Assembly (NCBI GenBank): GCA_963922585.1
Contig: CAWUIK010000026.1
Coordinates: 1-33,206 of the forward strand
DNA from: Parvicella sp963922585
Lineage (GTDB): Bacteria; Bacteroidota; Bacteroidia; Flavobacteriales_D; Parvicellaceae
Length of the DNA: 33,206 bases
Reading direction: 5' to 3'
In this document: positions 1 through 8,594 of the stretch, in pieces
Numbering within the stretch: the first letter of the stretch is position 1
Layout of the letters: each line of letters begins with the position of its first letter
Program-made: the position numbers and the translations under genes
Notes under the pieces: model-generated
The model's database searches: none
What the model saw: the letters and a program-made list of their open reading frames with translations, nothing else
Told to the model about the DNA's origin: nothing

Positions 1-717
1 AGTGTGTCCTCAGATGTAATAAACAATTGGTTTTATGATTTTGGTGGACAAGGTTCTCAATCTACACAAAACCCTTCTCAACTTTTTGTAGGTAGTGGAA
101 ATTTTGTTATAACTCAAGTTGTAACCACTATAAACGGCTGTATAGATTCAGTAATTCAAAATGTTAATATTCCACCTAGACCTGATGCAGGATTCTTTTA
201 CAGTACTACAAATGGTTTAAATATAGGAGCTACATTTGAGTTTATTGATACATCTTATAATAGTGTTAGTTACTTTTGGGAATTAGGCGATGGAACAACA
301 TCAAATAGTCAAAATCCTATAAATGTATATTTTGAAAATGGTATTTATCCAATTACTCAATATGTTACTAATTCAATTGGTTGTTCAGATAGTGCTACCA
401 TATTAATAAGTATAAATACTGTAACTTCAGAAATTCAGACATTAATTCCTAATGCAATTTCACCAAATGGAGATGGTAAAAATGATGTATGGAAACTAGA
501 ATTTATAAATCTTTTATATCCAGATGCAACAGTAGCAATCTTCAATAGATGGGGACAAGAAGTTTTTTATTCTACAGGATATGAATTCCCTTGGAATGGA
601 ACTTATAAAGGTGAAAGAGTATCTGATGGCACCTACTTTTATATAATAGATTTAAAAGATGGAATTTCAGAGCCATTTAGAGGCTCACTTTTGGTATTAA
701 AAAACAATGATGATTAG
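1..717 (+). CDS. T9SS type B (CHU_C) surface protein, 5'-truncated by window edge
   Basis: C-terminal part of a secreted adhesin-like protein; the frame is open from base 1, so the real start lies outside the window. The visible part holds a PKD-type beta-sandwich (core 'FWELGDGTTSNSQNP', then a GxYPITQYVTN strand) and a C-terminal gliding-motility domain with 'PNAISPNGDGKNDVW', 'FNRWGQEVF' and 'WNGTYKG'. In the known family this C-terminal domain is the type IX secretion signal that takes the protein across the outer membrane. The tail ends in a 'RGSLLVLKN' form, unlike the 'VTLIR' ending of the two other cargo proteins here. It overlaps the next gene, a PorP/SprF protein, by 11 bases, which suggests translational coupling to a cognate secretion partner. 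Ligand unknown. Confidence 0.9.
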   Translation, partial: SVSSDVINNWFYDFGGQGSQSTQNPSQLFVGSGNFVITQVVTTINGCIDSVIQNVNIPPRPDAGFFYSTTNGLNIGATFEFIDTSYNSVSYFWELGDGTTSNSQNPINVYFENGIYPITQYVTNSIGCSDSATILISINTVTSEIQTLIPNAISPNGDGKNDVWKLEFINLLYPDATVAIFNRWGQEVFYSTGYEFPWNGTYKGERVSDGTYFYIIDLKDGISEPFRGSLLVLKNNDD

Positions 718-1705
718 AAAACACAACATATTACTTATGTTTATATTGGGAATGATTTCTAATGGAATGATTTCTCAACAACAATTGGTTTATTCTAATT
801 TTTTGATGAATAACTATTACTATAATCCTGCAATAGCAGGAAGTAATCAAGTTCATGAAGCTAATTTGAGTTATAGAAATCAATGGGTTGGTTTTGAAGG
901 AGCTCCTACATCAATAATAGGCAGTTTTCACGGCTCCTTCAGAAACAAAGGAAAAGTAGGGTATGGAGCAACTTTAATTTCTGATAGGGTAGGATTAACT
1001 CAAAATACAGGTATTTATTTAAATTATGTTCAACATTTTATATTGTCTGAAAAATTTAAACTTGCTTTTGGAATACAACCAGGATTTTTACAATATAGAA
1101 TTAAATTATATGATGCGCAGTTAGCTGATGAAGGTGATGAGGTCTTAACAGGTAATATTCTAGCAGCAAATGGATTTGATTTAAATGGAGGTTTTCATTT
1201 ATATTCTAATAAATTCTTTTTGATGGGTTCAGTTCAAAGTGCACTTGGAAAGGAGATTCAGTTCACAACATTAAATGAAAGTTTAAGAAGACATTATACT
1301 ATTATTGCTGGTTATACATACAAATTTAAAAAGAAACCATACGAAATTCAGACTTCTTTAATGATGAGAACAACTCAGCCAGTACCCAATCAATGGACAG
1401 TTATGGCTAAGTTTACTTATGATAAGAAATATTGGGCTGGAATGTTTTTTAGAACTGAAAATGCTGCCGGAGTTTGTTTAGGAATGAACTTAAAAGAAAG
1501 ATTATCTATTGGATATGCTTTCGATTACTCTTTAGGCGGAATGGCTAATTATCAATCTGGTACTCACGAAATAGCAATTAGATTCATTACTACATCAAAA
1601 AAACCAAACCTAGAAGAAGAGGATGAAAAACTGAACAACAGCATCATTGATGAAATGAAGAAGCAATTGGAAAACAAAAAGAAAAATGAATCAGAAGAAA
1701 ACTGA
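707..1705 (+). CDS. PorP/SprF family type IX secretion outer-membrane protein (first copy)
   Basis: 332 residues with an N-terminal signal sequence ending near 'SNGMISQQQ' and the family hallmark close to the mature N-terminus ('NNYYYNPAIAGSNQ', then 'YRNQWVGFEGAPTS'). The rest alternates in beta-barrel fashion with 'GYGATLISDRVGLTQ' and ends the barrel near 'HEIAIRFITT'. PorP/SprF proteins sit in the outer membrane and are needed for secretion or anchoring of partner CHU_C adhesins. Unusual here is a charged, probably helical tail of about 40 residues after the last strand (from about residue 297; 'LEEEDEKLNN', 'MKKQLENKKKN'). The start overlaps the preceding cargo gene by 11 bases and the end overlaps the next, so it sits inside a tight operon. 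Confidence 0.92.
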   Translation: MMIRKHNILLMFILGMISNGMISQQQLVYSNFLMNNYYYNPAIAGSNQVHEANLSYRNQWVGFEGAPTSIIGSFHGSFRNKGKVGYGATLISDRVGLTQNTGIYLNYVQHFILSEKFKLAFGIQPGFLQYRIKLYDAQLADEGDEVLTGNILAANGFDLNGGFHLYSNKFFLMGSVQSALGKEIQFTTLNESLRRHYTIIAGYTYKFKKKPYEIQTSLMMRTTQPVPNQWTVMAKFTYDKKYWAGMFFRTENAAGVCLGMNLKERLSIGYAFDYSLGGMANYQSGTHEIAIRFITTSKKPNLEEEDEKLNNSIIDEMKKQLENKKKNESEEN

Positions 1706-4700
1706 TGAAATTATGCGAAGAATAGTTAAACATATCACTTTACTTTTTGCTTTGATTGTTGTTTTTTGTAACAAATCAAATGCTCAGGTAGATACAACTT
1801 TTTGGTTTGCTGCTCCTTGGGTGACGCCAGATCATGATGGAAATGTACAGATGGCATACAGAATCTCAGCTTTTGGAAATCCAACTACAGTGAGGATTCA
1901 ACAACCATCTTCTACTTATGACACTACTTTTTTAGTGCCTGCAAATACAGAATTTTCAAAATCAATGACACATTTGGTTGATTCTCTTGAAAGCAAACCT
2001 GCAGATCAATTATTAAGAACTGGATTTAAAATCACTGCTAACGAAGCAATTACAGTTGTGTATGATTTTATTTCAGACACTTTGACTATTTCTCCAGGTA
2101 CTCCCAATAATCCAGAAACATATTCTCTTAAAGGTCAAAATGGATTAGGAACTGAGTTTGTAATGCCATTTCAGACTTTGTGGAATAATAGAGTTCAAGC
2201 AAACGATAGAAATGGAGATGGAGTAATTACTCAACCAAAACAGTATTTTTCCGTAGTTGCAAGCGAAGATAGTACAACCATATGGATTACTCCTAGATGT
2301 GCAGTCGTTGGAGGACATCCTGCAAATGTTTCTTATTCAGTTTTTTTACCCAAAGCAGGAAATGTATATACATGTGAGAACATAGTGATGAATACTAGTT
2401 TAGCAGGAAATAGTTTAGCAGGTTCTATTGTTGTAGCTGATAAAAATGTCTCAGTAACGGTTAATGATGATTCTGTAAATCCATCTGGAGGAGGTGGATG
2501 TTTTGACTTAATGGGGGACCAAATCGTACCAACAGACGTAATAGGAACGCAGTATATTGTAAATAAAGGTTTCCTAAATCCAGGTTCCAATGAATCTTTG
2601 TTTGTAATTGCAACTGAAAATTTTACTACTGTTAATATTGATAATGGATTAACTGTTACTACTGTAACTTTAAATCAAGGTGATACTTATCCATACAGTA
2701 TAACCGAACAATTGACTTACATTGAATCTGACAAAAATGTTTATTTATGGCATATGTCAGGATATGGTTGTGAATTGGGTGCTGCGATACTTCCTCCACT
2801 TAATTGTGCTGGTTCTGACCAAGTAAGTTTCTCTAGAAATAATAATCAGAGCTTTCTTTTAAATATTGTATGTCCTGCTGGTGCAGAAGGCAATTTTGAA
2901 TTAAACGGAGATCCAACTCTTGTGCAATCTACGGATTTTAGTCCGGTGCCTGGAACTGGAGGGCTTTGGATGGGGGCTCAAATTGATTTTCCAACTGCAA
3001 TTATTCCATCAGGTACTGCTAATTTACTAACCAATTCAACTGAATTATTTTCACTTGGTATTATTAATGGGGGTGCTTCAACAGGTTGTTTATATCATTA
3101 TATGTCATCTTTTATAAGAAAGGTTTTCACCAAAGCAGGAGATGATGTTACCGTATGTAACGGTGAGCCAATTATTAACTTAAACGGAAGTGTAGAGGGT
3201 GGTTCAACTACTGGAGAATGGCAAGTAATTAATGGAACAGGTAATATTGGAAATATAACAGATTTAGTGACAACTTATACGCCTTCGACTAGTGATTATG
3301 CTCAAGGTACGTTGACTTTTGTTTTAGGTTCGACAGGAAACTGTAATCCAGTTTATGATACTATGGTTGTTGAGTTTATCCAGAGTCCAGTGGTAGATGT
3401 AACTGGTGATGATTCTTTCTGTAAAAATAATATTACACCAATTCCAATTTCAGGTAGTGTTCAGTTTGCCGCAGGTGCATCTTGGACAGGTGGATTTGGA
3501 GGTGCCTTTGATAATGCAGGAAATCTATCCACGACTTACACTCCTTCTCCAACAGATTTGGCAAATGATAGTGTTGCGTTATTTCTTACATCAGCCGGAA
3601 GTTTTTTTTCTTGTCCCAATGATGAGGATACAGTGATTATTTATTTCACAGATCCTCCTGTAGTAATTGCAGGCCCTGATCAAGTGGTTTGTGCTGGAGC
3701 TACAGAAGTAAATCTTACTGGATTAGTAAATGGTTCATCTTCAACTGGTGAATGGTCAACTTCTGGTACAGGAAGTTTTGACGCTTCAGAATTTGATTTG
3801 GTTACAGATTATTTATTGTCAATTTCAGATACTACTAATGGAAGTGTAGTTTTAACTTTGACTTCAACCAACAATGGTGGATGTTTGGCAGTATCAGATA
3901 GTTTAGAAGTTACAATATTAGATCAACCCAATATTCAAATTACATCCACAGATTCAGTTTGTTCTAATTTAAGTAATTTCGGTATTGAAGGAACAGTTTC
4001 TGCGGGTTACAGCACCGTTTGGACTACCTCAGGCGTTGGAAATGTTGTTTCTCCTTCTAGTCAAAGTACTTTCTACAATATTCATCCTTTGGATACAGCA
4101 AATGGATTTGTAGATTTTATTTTTAGTACTTCAGGAGGTATATGTCCTGTGAGTTTTGATTCTATGAGAGTTCATTTTATAAATCCTCCAATAGCTTTTG
4201 CGGGATTAGATGCGGATTTTTGTAACAATGAACCGATTCAATTGAACGGAATAGTAAATGGAATTTCTTCAAGTGAGTTATGGACTTCAACAGGAACAGG
4301 AACATTCAACCCTTCTAATAATTTATTATCTACAATTTACCAACCTTCTGCAGGCGATGTTGCTTCTGGAAATATTAGTTTGATTCTTACTTCTAATAAT
4401 AATTTTGGATGTCCTTCAGATAGAGATACGCTTCATGTTACCTTTAAACCGTCTCCTATTGCAAACTATAATTTCAATGAGGCATGTTTTGGAGATAATA
4501 CAATTTTTAATGATTTATCTTCTGTTTCTAACGGTACTATTGTTTCTTGGGAGTGGGATTTTGGAGATAATACAACTTCTATTGCTGATGATCCACTTCA
4601 TAATTATCCTGGCAGTGGAAATTATAATGCAACATTAATTGTAGGTTCTAGCAATGGCTGTTTTGATACAATTTCTCAAAATATTACTGTAAACCCAACT

Positions 4701-5462
4701 CCAATAGCTTCTTTTACTAGTAATCCTGCTTGTTTAAACGAAGAAGTTCAGTTTGTTGACAATAGTTTTATTAGTTCAGGAAGTATCATTTCTTACGGTT
4801 ACGATTTTGGTGATGGTTCCCCTATAGGTATAGGACCTAATACTACTCATATATATTCTTCTTTAGGAAGTTATGGTGTGAATTACACCGTTACTTCTGA
4901 TTTAGGATGTTCAGATACTTATAACTCAATAATAAATGCACTACCTGGTCCGGATGCAGATTTTAATGTTAATCCTAACCCAGCAATTGCACTTGAAGAT
5001 ATAAATTTTACTGATGTTTCAACAGGTAATAATATTACATCTTGGATATGGAATTTTGGTGATGAATCTGGTAGTAATTTGCAAAATCCTTTACACAGTT
5101 ATGCAAATGGTGGATCTTATAATGTCATTCTTACAGTAACTGATGATAATGGGTGTTCAGATACTACAAGTCAAGAGGTTTTAATTGCTTTGTTACCTGT
5201 ATTACCAACAGCATTTACGCCTAACAGTGATGGAGAAAATGATGTGTTTCTTATCAGAGGTGGACCATTTATGGCAGTTGATTTTAAAATTTATAACAAC
5301 TGGGGTGAATTGATTTTTCAATCTTTTGATGAAAATGTTGGGTGGAATGGAACTTATCAAGGATTGCCCGCAGCATTAGGAGTATACACTTGGACTTTCG
5401 AAGTCGAAATCCCTGGAGGAAGATTTATTAAACAATCAGGAGACGTTACATTAATAAGATGA
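1686..5462 (+). CDS. Large T9SS type B cargo: IgGFc-binding-like N-terminus, Ig-like repeats, PKD domains, CHU_C
   Basis: 1258 residues if the first ATG is used. The in-frame ATG at 1713 gives a cleaner signal peptide (MRRIVKH, hydrophobic core, cut after SNAQ) and avoids most of the overlap, so it is a good alternative. Residues about 35-480 resemble the IgGFc-binding-type N-terminal region ('DTTFWFAAPWVTP'). Residues about 482-920 are five divergent repeats starting like 'AGDDVTVCNGEP' and carrying 'STTGEW' or 'TSGTGSF' motifs. Residues about 925-1165 hold three PKD domains ('WEWDFGDNTTS', 'YGYDFGDGS', 'WIWNFGDESG'). The last 87 residues are the CHU_C sorting domain ('PTAFTPNSDGENDVF', 'WGELIF', 'GDVTLIR'). 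Probably a secreted adhesin exported by the type IX system with the SprF-like protein encoded next to it. Confidence 0.9.
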   Translation: MNQKKTDEIMRRIVKHITLLFALIVVFCNKSNAQVDTTFWFAAPWVTPDHDGNVQMAYRISAFGNPTTVRIQQPSSTYDTTFLVPANTEFSKSMTHLVDSLESKPADQLLRTGFKITANEAITVVYDFISDTLTISPGTPNNPETYSLKGQNGLGTEFVMPFQTLWNNRVQANDRNGDGVITQPKQYFSVVASEDSTTIWITPRCAVVGGHPANVSYSVFLPKAGNVYTCENIVMNTSLAGNSLAGSIVVADKNVSVTVNDDSVNPSGGGGCFDLMGDQIVPTDVIGTQYIVNKGFLNPGSNESLFVIATENFTTVNIDNGLTVTTVTLNQGDTYPYSITEQLTYIESDKNVYLWHMSGYGCELGAAILPPLNCAGSDQVSFSRNNNQSFLLNIVCPAGAEGNFELNGDPTLVQSTDFSPVPGTGGLWMGAQIDFPTAIIPSGTANLLTNSTELFSLGIINGGASTGCLYHYMSSFIRKVFTKAGDDVTVCNGEPIINLNGSVEGGSTTGEWQVINGTGNIGNITDLVTTYTPSTSDYAQGTLTFVLGSTGNCNPVYDTMVVEFIQSPVVDVTGDDSFCKNNITPIPISGSVQFAAGASWTGGFGGAFDNAGNLSTTYTPSPTDLANDSVALFLTSAGSFFSCPNDEDTVIIYFTDPPVVIAGPDQVVCAGATEVNLTGLVNGSSSTGEWSTSGTGSFDASEFDLVTDYLLSISDTTNGSVVLTLTSTNNGGCLAVSDSLEVTILDQPNIQITSTDSVCSNLSNFGIEGTVSAGYSTVWTTSGVGNVVSPSSQSTFYNIHPLDTANGFVDFIFSTSGGICPVSFDSMRVHFINPPIAFAGLDADFCNNEPIQLNGIVNGISSSELWTSTGTGTFNPSNNLLSTIYQPSAGDVASGNISLILTSNNNFGCPSDRDTLHVTFKPSPIANYNFNEACFGDNTIFNDLSSVSNGTIVSWEWDFGDNTTSIADDPLHNYPGSGNYNATLIVGSSNGCFDTISQNITVNPTPIASFTSNPACLNEEVQFVDNSFISSGSIISYGYDFGDGSPIGIGPNTTHIYSSLGSYGVNYTVTSDLGCSDTYNSIINALPGPDADFNVNPNPAIALEDINFTDVSTGNNITSWIWNFGDESGSNLQNPLHSYANGGSYNVILTVTDDNGCSDTTSQEVLIALLPVLPTAFTPNSDGENDVFLIRGGPFMAVDFKIYNNWGELIFQSFDENVGWNGTYQGLPAALGVYTWTFEVEIPGGRFIKQSGDVTLIR
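3132..4448 (+). repeat. Protein-level tandem Ig-like repeats inside the cargo gene
   Basis: Five consecutive units of roughly 85-95 codons, starting near 3132. Each opens with an 'aGxDxxxC' strand, followed by 'xLxGxVxxGsSTGEWxxxGtGxF', 'TxYxPSxxDxxxGxxxLxLTSxxxxxCP' and a closing 'DTxxVxF' strand. Units 1, 3 and 5 are the most alike ('AGDDVTVC', 'AGPDQVVC', 'AGLDADFC'); units 2 and 4 have diverged. They resemble the Ig-like stalk repeats of bacterial adhesins and probably set the distance between the N-terminal head and the cell surface. The units are diverged at DNA level, so recent slippage is unlikely. Confidence 0.7.
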
Positions 5463-6457
5463 TAAAAAGATTAAAAATAGGATTAATGGTTTTGTCTGGG
5501 TTATTTCTATCTGAAATTTCAGGTCAAGATTTTCATTTGTCTATGTATGATGCTGCTCCAATGTTTCTAAATCCAGCTATGACAGGAGTTGTAGATGCAG
5601 ATTGGAGAATACATGCACATACCAGAACACAATGGAAAGCAGTAAACTTCAAACCCTATACAACAGCACTAATTAGTTTCGACACTCCTGTTAATAAATG
5701 GGGATTTGGAGGGCAAATAATCAATCATAGAGCAGGAATTGGAAATTATAATGCTCTTCAAGCAACAGGTTCAGCAGGATATACAGTTTCATTAGATCAG
5801 CCAAGATTTCATAATCTTTCTTTTGGTATTCAATTAGGAATTACTCAGAAAACAATAGAAATTCCTTTACATACCTTCAATAATCAATATACTACAAACA
5901 ACGGAGGAGGGTTTGATAATACCCTTAATTCAGGAGAATCATTTGCTGGAAGAAGAGCTTTAGTTCCCAATACAAATGCTGGAATTTTATATTATTATTC
6001 AAAACAACAATCTAAATTGAATCCTTTTTTAGGCGTTTCAGCATTCAATTTGATAGAACCTAATGAATCTTTTTATGAAGTAGATAATGTATTACCCATG
6101 CGTTTTTATTTACATGCTGGAACTAGAGTTAATATTTCTGAAAAGTTTTATTTGATTCCTAAAATTCTAATTATGCAACAAGCAAATTTTCAAGAACAAA
6201 CTTTTGCTTTAGATGGTGGAATGTATTTTGAAAATGCTGAAATGTTTTTGCTAGGAGGAATTACTTATAGAAATAGAGATGCTGCATTGATGTCTATTGG
6301 TGCTAAAAAAGAAAATTATATTTTAAAAATCGCCTATGATTTTAATGTTTCTTCGCTAAGCGGAGCAACTGCTGGTAGAGGAGGATTTGAAGTATCATTT
6401 ACTTACGTGAAAAGAAAAGAAGAACCTAAAAATGTTAAGATTTGCCCAAGACTGTGA
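5459..6457 (+). CDS. PorP/SprF family type IX secretion outer-membrane protein (second copy)
   Basis: 332 residues. An N-terminal signal peptide ends near 'SEISGQ', followed by the family signature 'FHLSMYDAAPMFLNPAMTGV' and 'RTQWKAVNFKPYTT'. The body is beta-barrel-like. The C-terminus ends 'KNVKICPRL', a Cys-Pro-Arg tail typical of many SprF-like proteins and absent from the first copy in this operon. The ATG overlaps the stop of the large cargo gene (ATGA, four bases), arguing for translational coupling and a cargo/SprF pair. It runs into the PorE-like gene through a TGATG junction. The expected role is outer-membrane passage or surface attachment of the CHU_C cargo; specificity for the neighbour is inferred from gene order. 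Confidence 0.93.
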   Translation: MIKRLKIGLMVLSGLFLSEISGQDFHLSMYDAAPMFLNPAMTGVVDADWRIHAHTRTQWKAVNFKPYTTALISFDTPVNKWGFGGQIINHRAGIGNYNALQATGSAGYTVSLDQPRFHNLSFGIQLGITQKTIEIPLHTFNNQYTTNNGGGFDNTLNSGESFAGRRALVPNTNAGILYYYSKQQSKLNPFLGVSAFNLIEPNESFYEVDNVLPMRFYLHAGTRVNISEKFYLIPKILIMQQANFQEQTFALDGGMYFENAEMFLLGGITYRNRDAALMSIGAKKENYILKIAYDFNVSSLSGATAGRGGFEVSFTYVKRKEEPKNVKICPRL

Positions 6458-8583
6458 TGTGTATGAATAGGATTGTTTTACCATATTTTTTCGTTTTTAT
6501 TTTGACTTTTGTGTCCATATTTACTATTGGACAGTCAAAAAAGGTTTGGATTAATCAGGCTGATGACTACTTTGGAAAAGAGGATTACGCTTCTGCTTTG
6601 AAATATTACGATAAGGTTTTGGATGATACTACTATTTTGGAAATAGAAATAATTCCTTATGAAGTCGCAATCTCCAATCAAAAACTTAAAGACTTTCAAA
6701 AAGAAATTGATACCAATAGAACAGTACCAATTCTTCATTACATTCATCATCAAAAAGGAATGTGTTACAGAAATATCAAGGATTATAAAAAAGCTGTTAG
6801 TCAGTTTGCATATACATCTGAATTTGATTCCTATCCTGAAGACACATACTTTTATGCAGAAGCCTTGATGAAAATTAACGAACATGAAAAAGCAATAGTT
6901 CAGTTTGAAAACTTCATCAAAGCCGATAGAAAAATAGATTCTTTAACAAAGTCAGCTCAATTATCTATGACAGGCTGCTACTATGCAATGAATGGTAAAA
7001 GCACTATTAAGGGTGTTGATGTTGAAATTTTAGATACTAATGCCTTTAATAGAGGAACATCTTCTTTCGCTCCTATGTATTGGGAAGGTGAAAGCAAGTT
7101 GATTTTTACATCTGCTAGATCTGGAGGTGTAGTCATAGATCCCTTGGTTCAAAATTCTGAATTTTTGTGTGATATTTATTATTCTGAGAAAATAGATAAA
7201 GATACTTGGGGAGTTGCTGTCAATTTTGGACGACCAGTAAATACTGGTAATCATGAAGGCGCAGGTTGTTTTAATAACAAGGATGTTATGTTTTTTACAA
7301 GATGGTCTGATGAAGATAGGACGAAACAGAACATTTACCTCGCCAGAATGGTTGCAGGAAAGTTTTTTGAGTCTTTGAAACTTGATGAGTCAGTTAATTT
7401 AGAAGGATATAGAAGTATTCATCCATTTGTAAGTATGGATGGAGGAACACTTTACTTTTCTTCTGACAGACCAGGAGGAAAAGGAGGCTTGGATATATGG
7501 AAAGTGGCTATTGATCCTTCAGGTATGCCAATTGGGGAACCTGAAAACTTAGGAGAACCTGTCAATTCAGAATTTGATGAAGTAACACCATTTTTCCATG
7601 AACAATCATCAACTTTATTTTTTAGTTCAACAGGACATAAATCTATTGGTGGATTGGACATTTTTAAAAGTTCTTTTAATAGAGTAGATGAACTTTATGG
7701 TGAAGTTAAAAATTTAGGAAAACCAATAAATTCTCCTCAAGATGATGCTTACTTGATTTGGGATTCAAAATTAGAGTTCGGATATTTTTCAAGTGATAGA
7801 CAAGATTGTGAAGCAGGACATTGTTATGATATATACAAAGTGAAAAATGCTCCTATTCAAGTTTTTCTAGAAGGGTTGGTTTTTGATTTTGATACTGAAG
7901 ATGTTATACCAAATGCTAAATTAACTTTTAAGGATGTAAGATATGGATTTAAACCATTTGAAATAGAAACAGATGAAGAAGGTTTTTACTCTTTAGAGTT
8001 AGAAAGAGAATGGGAATTGTTTATTAAAGCTCAAAAACCTTCTTATTTTGCTGATGCAGCCAATGTGGATGCAAGAGGAATTACTGAAACAACATATTTA
8101 ATTCAAGATTTTACGCTTCAAAAAATACCAGAAGGAGAAATTGAAATTGAAGGTATTGAGTATGATTTTGATTCAGATAAATTAAGACCAATTTCAATGG
8201 AAGTTTTGGATAAATTGTTCGATTTTCTTGAGATTAACGATAATCTTATAGTAGAAATAAACTCTCATACAGATGCAAGAGGAAGTGATAAGTACAACCA
8301 AGATTTATCTCAAAGAAGAGCAAAATCCTGTGTAGATTATTTGATTTCAAAAGGGATCCCTGAAAGTAGACTAAAACCTATTGGATATGGTGAATCTCAA
8401 CCTGCGGTTTTGTTAGATTCCAATAAAAAACCCATTTTAATTGAAAATGGTGAAAAAATTCTGTTGACTGAAAAATATATTGAATCTTACAAGAGTAAAG
8501 ATGAACAAAATGCCTTACATCAAAAAAATCGAAGAACAGCATTTACTGTAGTGGGTGAGGGGTATAAGTTGGAAAGTAAGTAA
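6457..8583 (+). CDS. PorE-like TPR / PD40 beta-propeller / CRD / OmpA-domain protein
   Basis: 708 residues from the ATG at 6457, which overlaps the previous stop as TGATG; an in-frame TTG at 6442 is less likely. Order of parts: a signal sequence ending near 'FTIGQS' with no lipobox Cys; TPR helices at about 30-180; a PD40-type beta-propeller at about 200-470 with repeated 'YFSSDRPGGKGGLDIW' and 'FFSSTGHKSIGGLDIF' blades; a carboxypeptidase-regulatory-like fold at about 470-560; an OmpA C-terminal domain from about 565. The last carries 'YDFDSDKL', 'SHTDARGSDKYNQDLS' and 'RRAKS', including the Asp and Arg that bind diaminopimelate in peptidoglycan. This matches the domain order of PorE, which ties the type IX machinery to the cell wall. 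PorE itself is a lipoprotein, so this is a family-level call. Confidence 0.88.
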   Translation: MCMNRIVLPYFFVFILTFVSIFTIGQSKKVWINQADDYFGKEDYASALKYYDKVLDDTTILEIEIIPYEVAISNQKLKDFQKEIDTNRTVPILHYIHHQKGMCYRNIKDYKKAVSQFAYTSEFDSYPEDTYFYAEALMKINEHEKAIVQFENFIKADRKIDSLTKSAQLSMTGCYYAMNGKSTIKGVDVEILDTNAFNRGTSSFAPMYWEGESKLIFTSARSGGVVIDPLVQNSEFLCDIYYSEKIDKDTWGVAVNFGRPVNTGNHEGAGCFNNKDVMFFTRWSDEDRTKQNIYLARMVAGKFFESLKLDESVNLEGYRSIHPFVSMDGGTLYFSSDRPGGKGGLDIWKVAIDPSGMPIGEPENLGEPVNSEFDEVTPFFHEQSSTLFFSSTGHKSIGGLDIFKSSFNRVDELYGEVKNLGKPINSPQDDAYLIWDSKLEFGYFSSDRQDCEAGHCYDIYKVKNAPIQVFLEGLVFDFDTEDVIPNAKLTFKDVRYGFKPFEIETDEEGFYSLELEREWELFIKAQKPSYFADAANVDARGITETTYLIQDFTLQKIPEGEIEIEGIEYDFDSDKLRPISMEVLDKLFDFLEINDNLIVEINSHTDARGSDKYNQDLSQRRAKSCVDYLISKGIPESRLKPIGYGESQPAVLLDSNKKPILIENGEKILLTEKYIESYKSKDEQNALHQKNRRTAFTVVGEGYKLESK

Positions 8584-8594
8584 AAATATTAATT

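Noticed and set aside
3132..4448. Repeats as a CRISPR or DNA-level tandem array
   Set aside because: The units are conserved only at protein level as Ig-like domains and diverge in nucleotide sequence.
6535..6885. Antisense open frame of 116 residues inside the PorE-like gene
   Set aside because: It is an unsupported reverse reading of a strongly supported coding gene, with no motif of its own.
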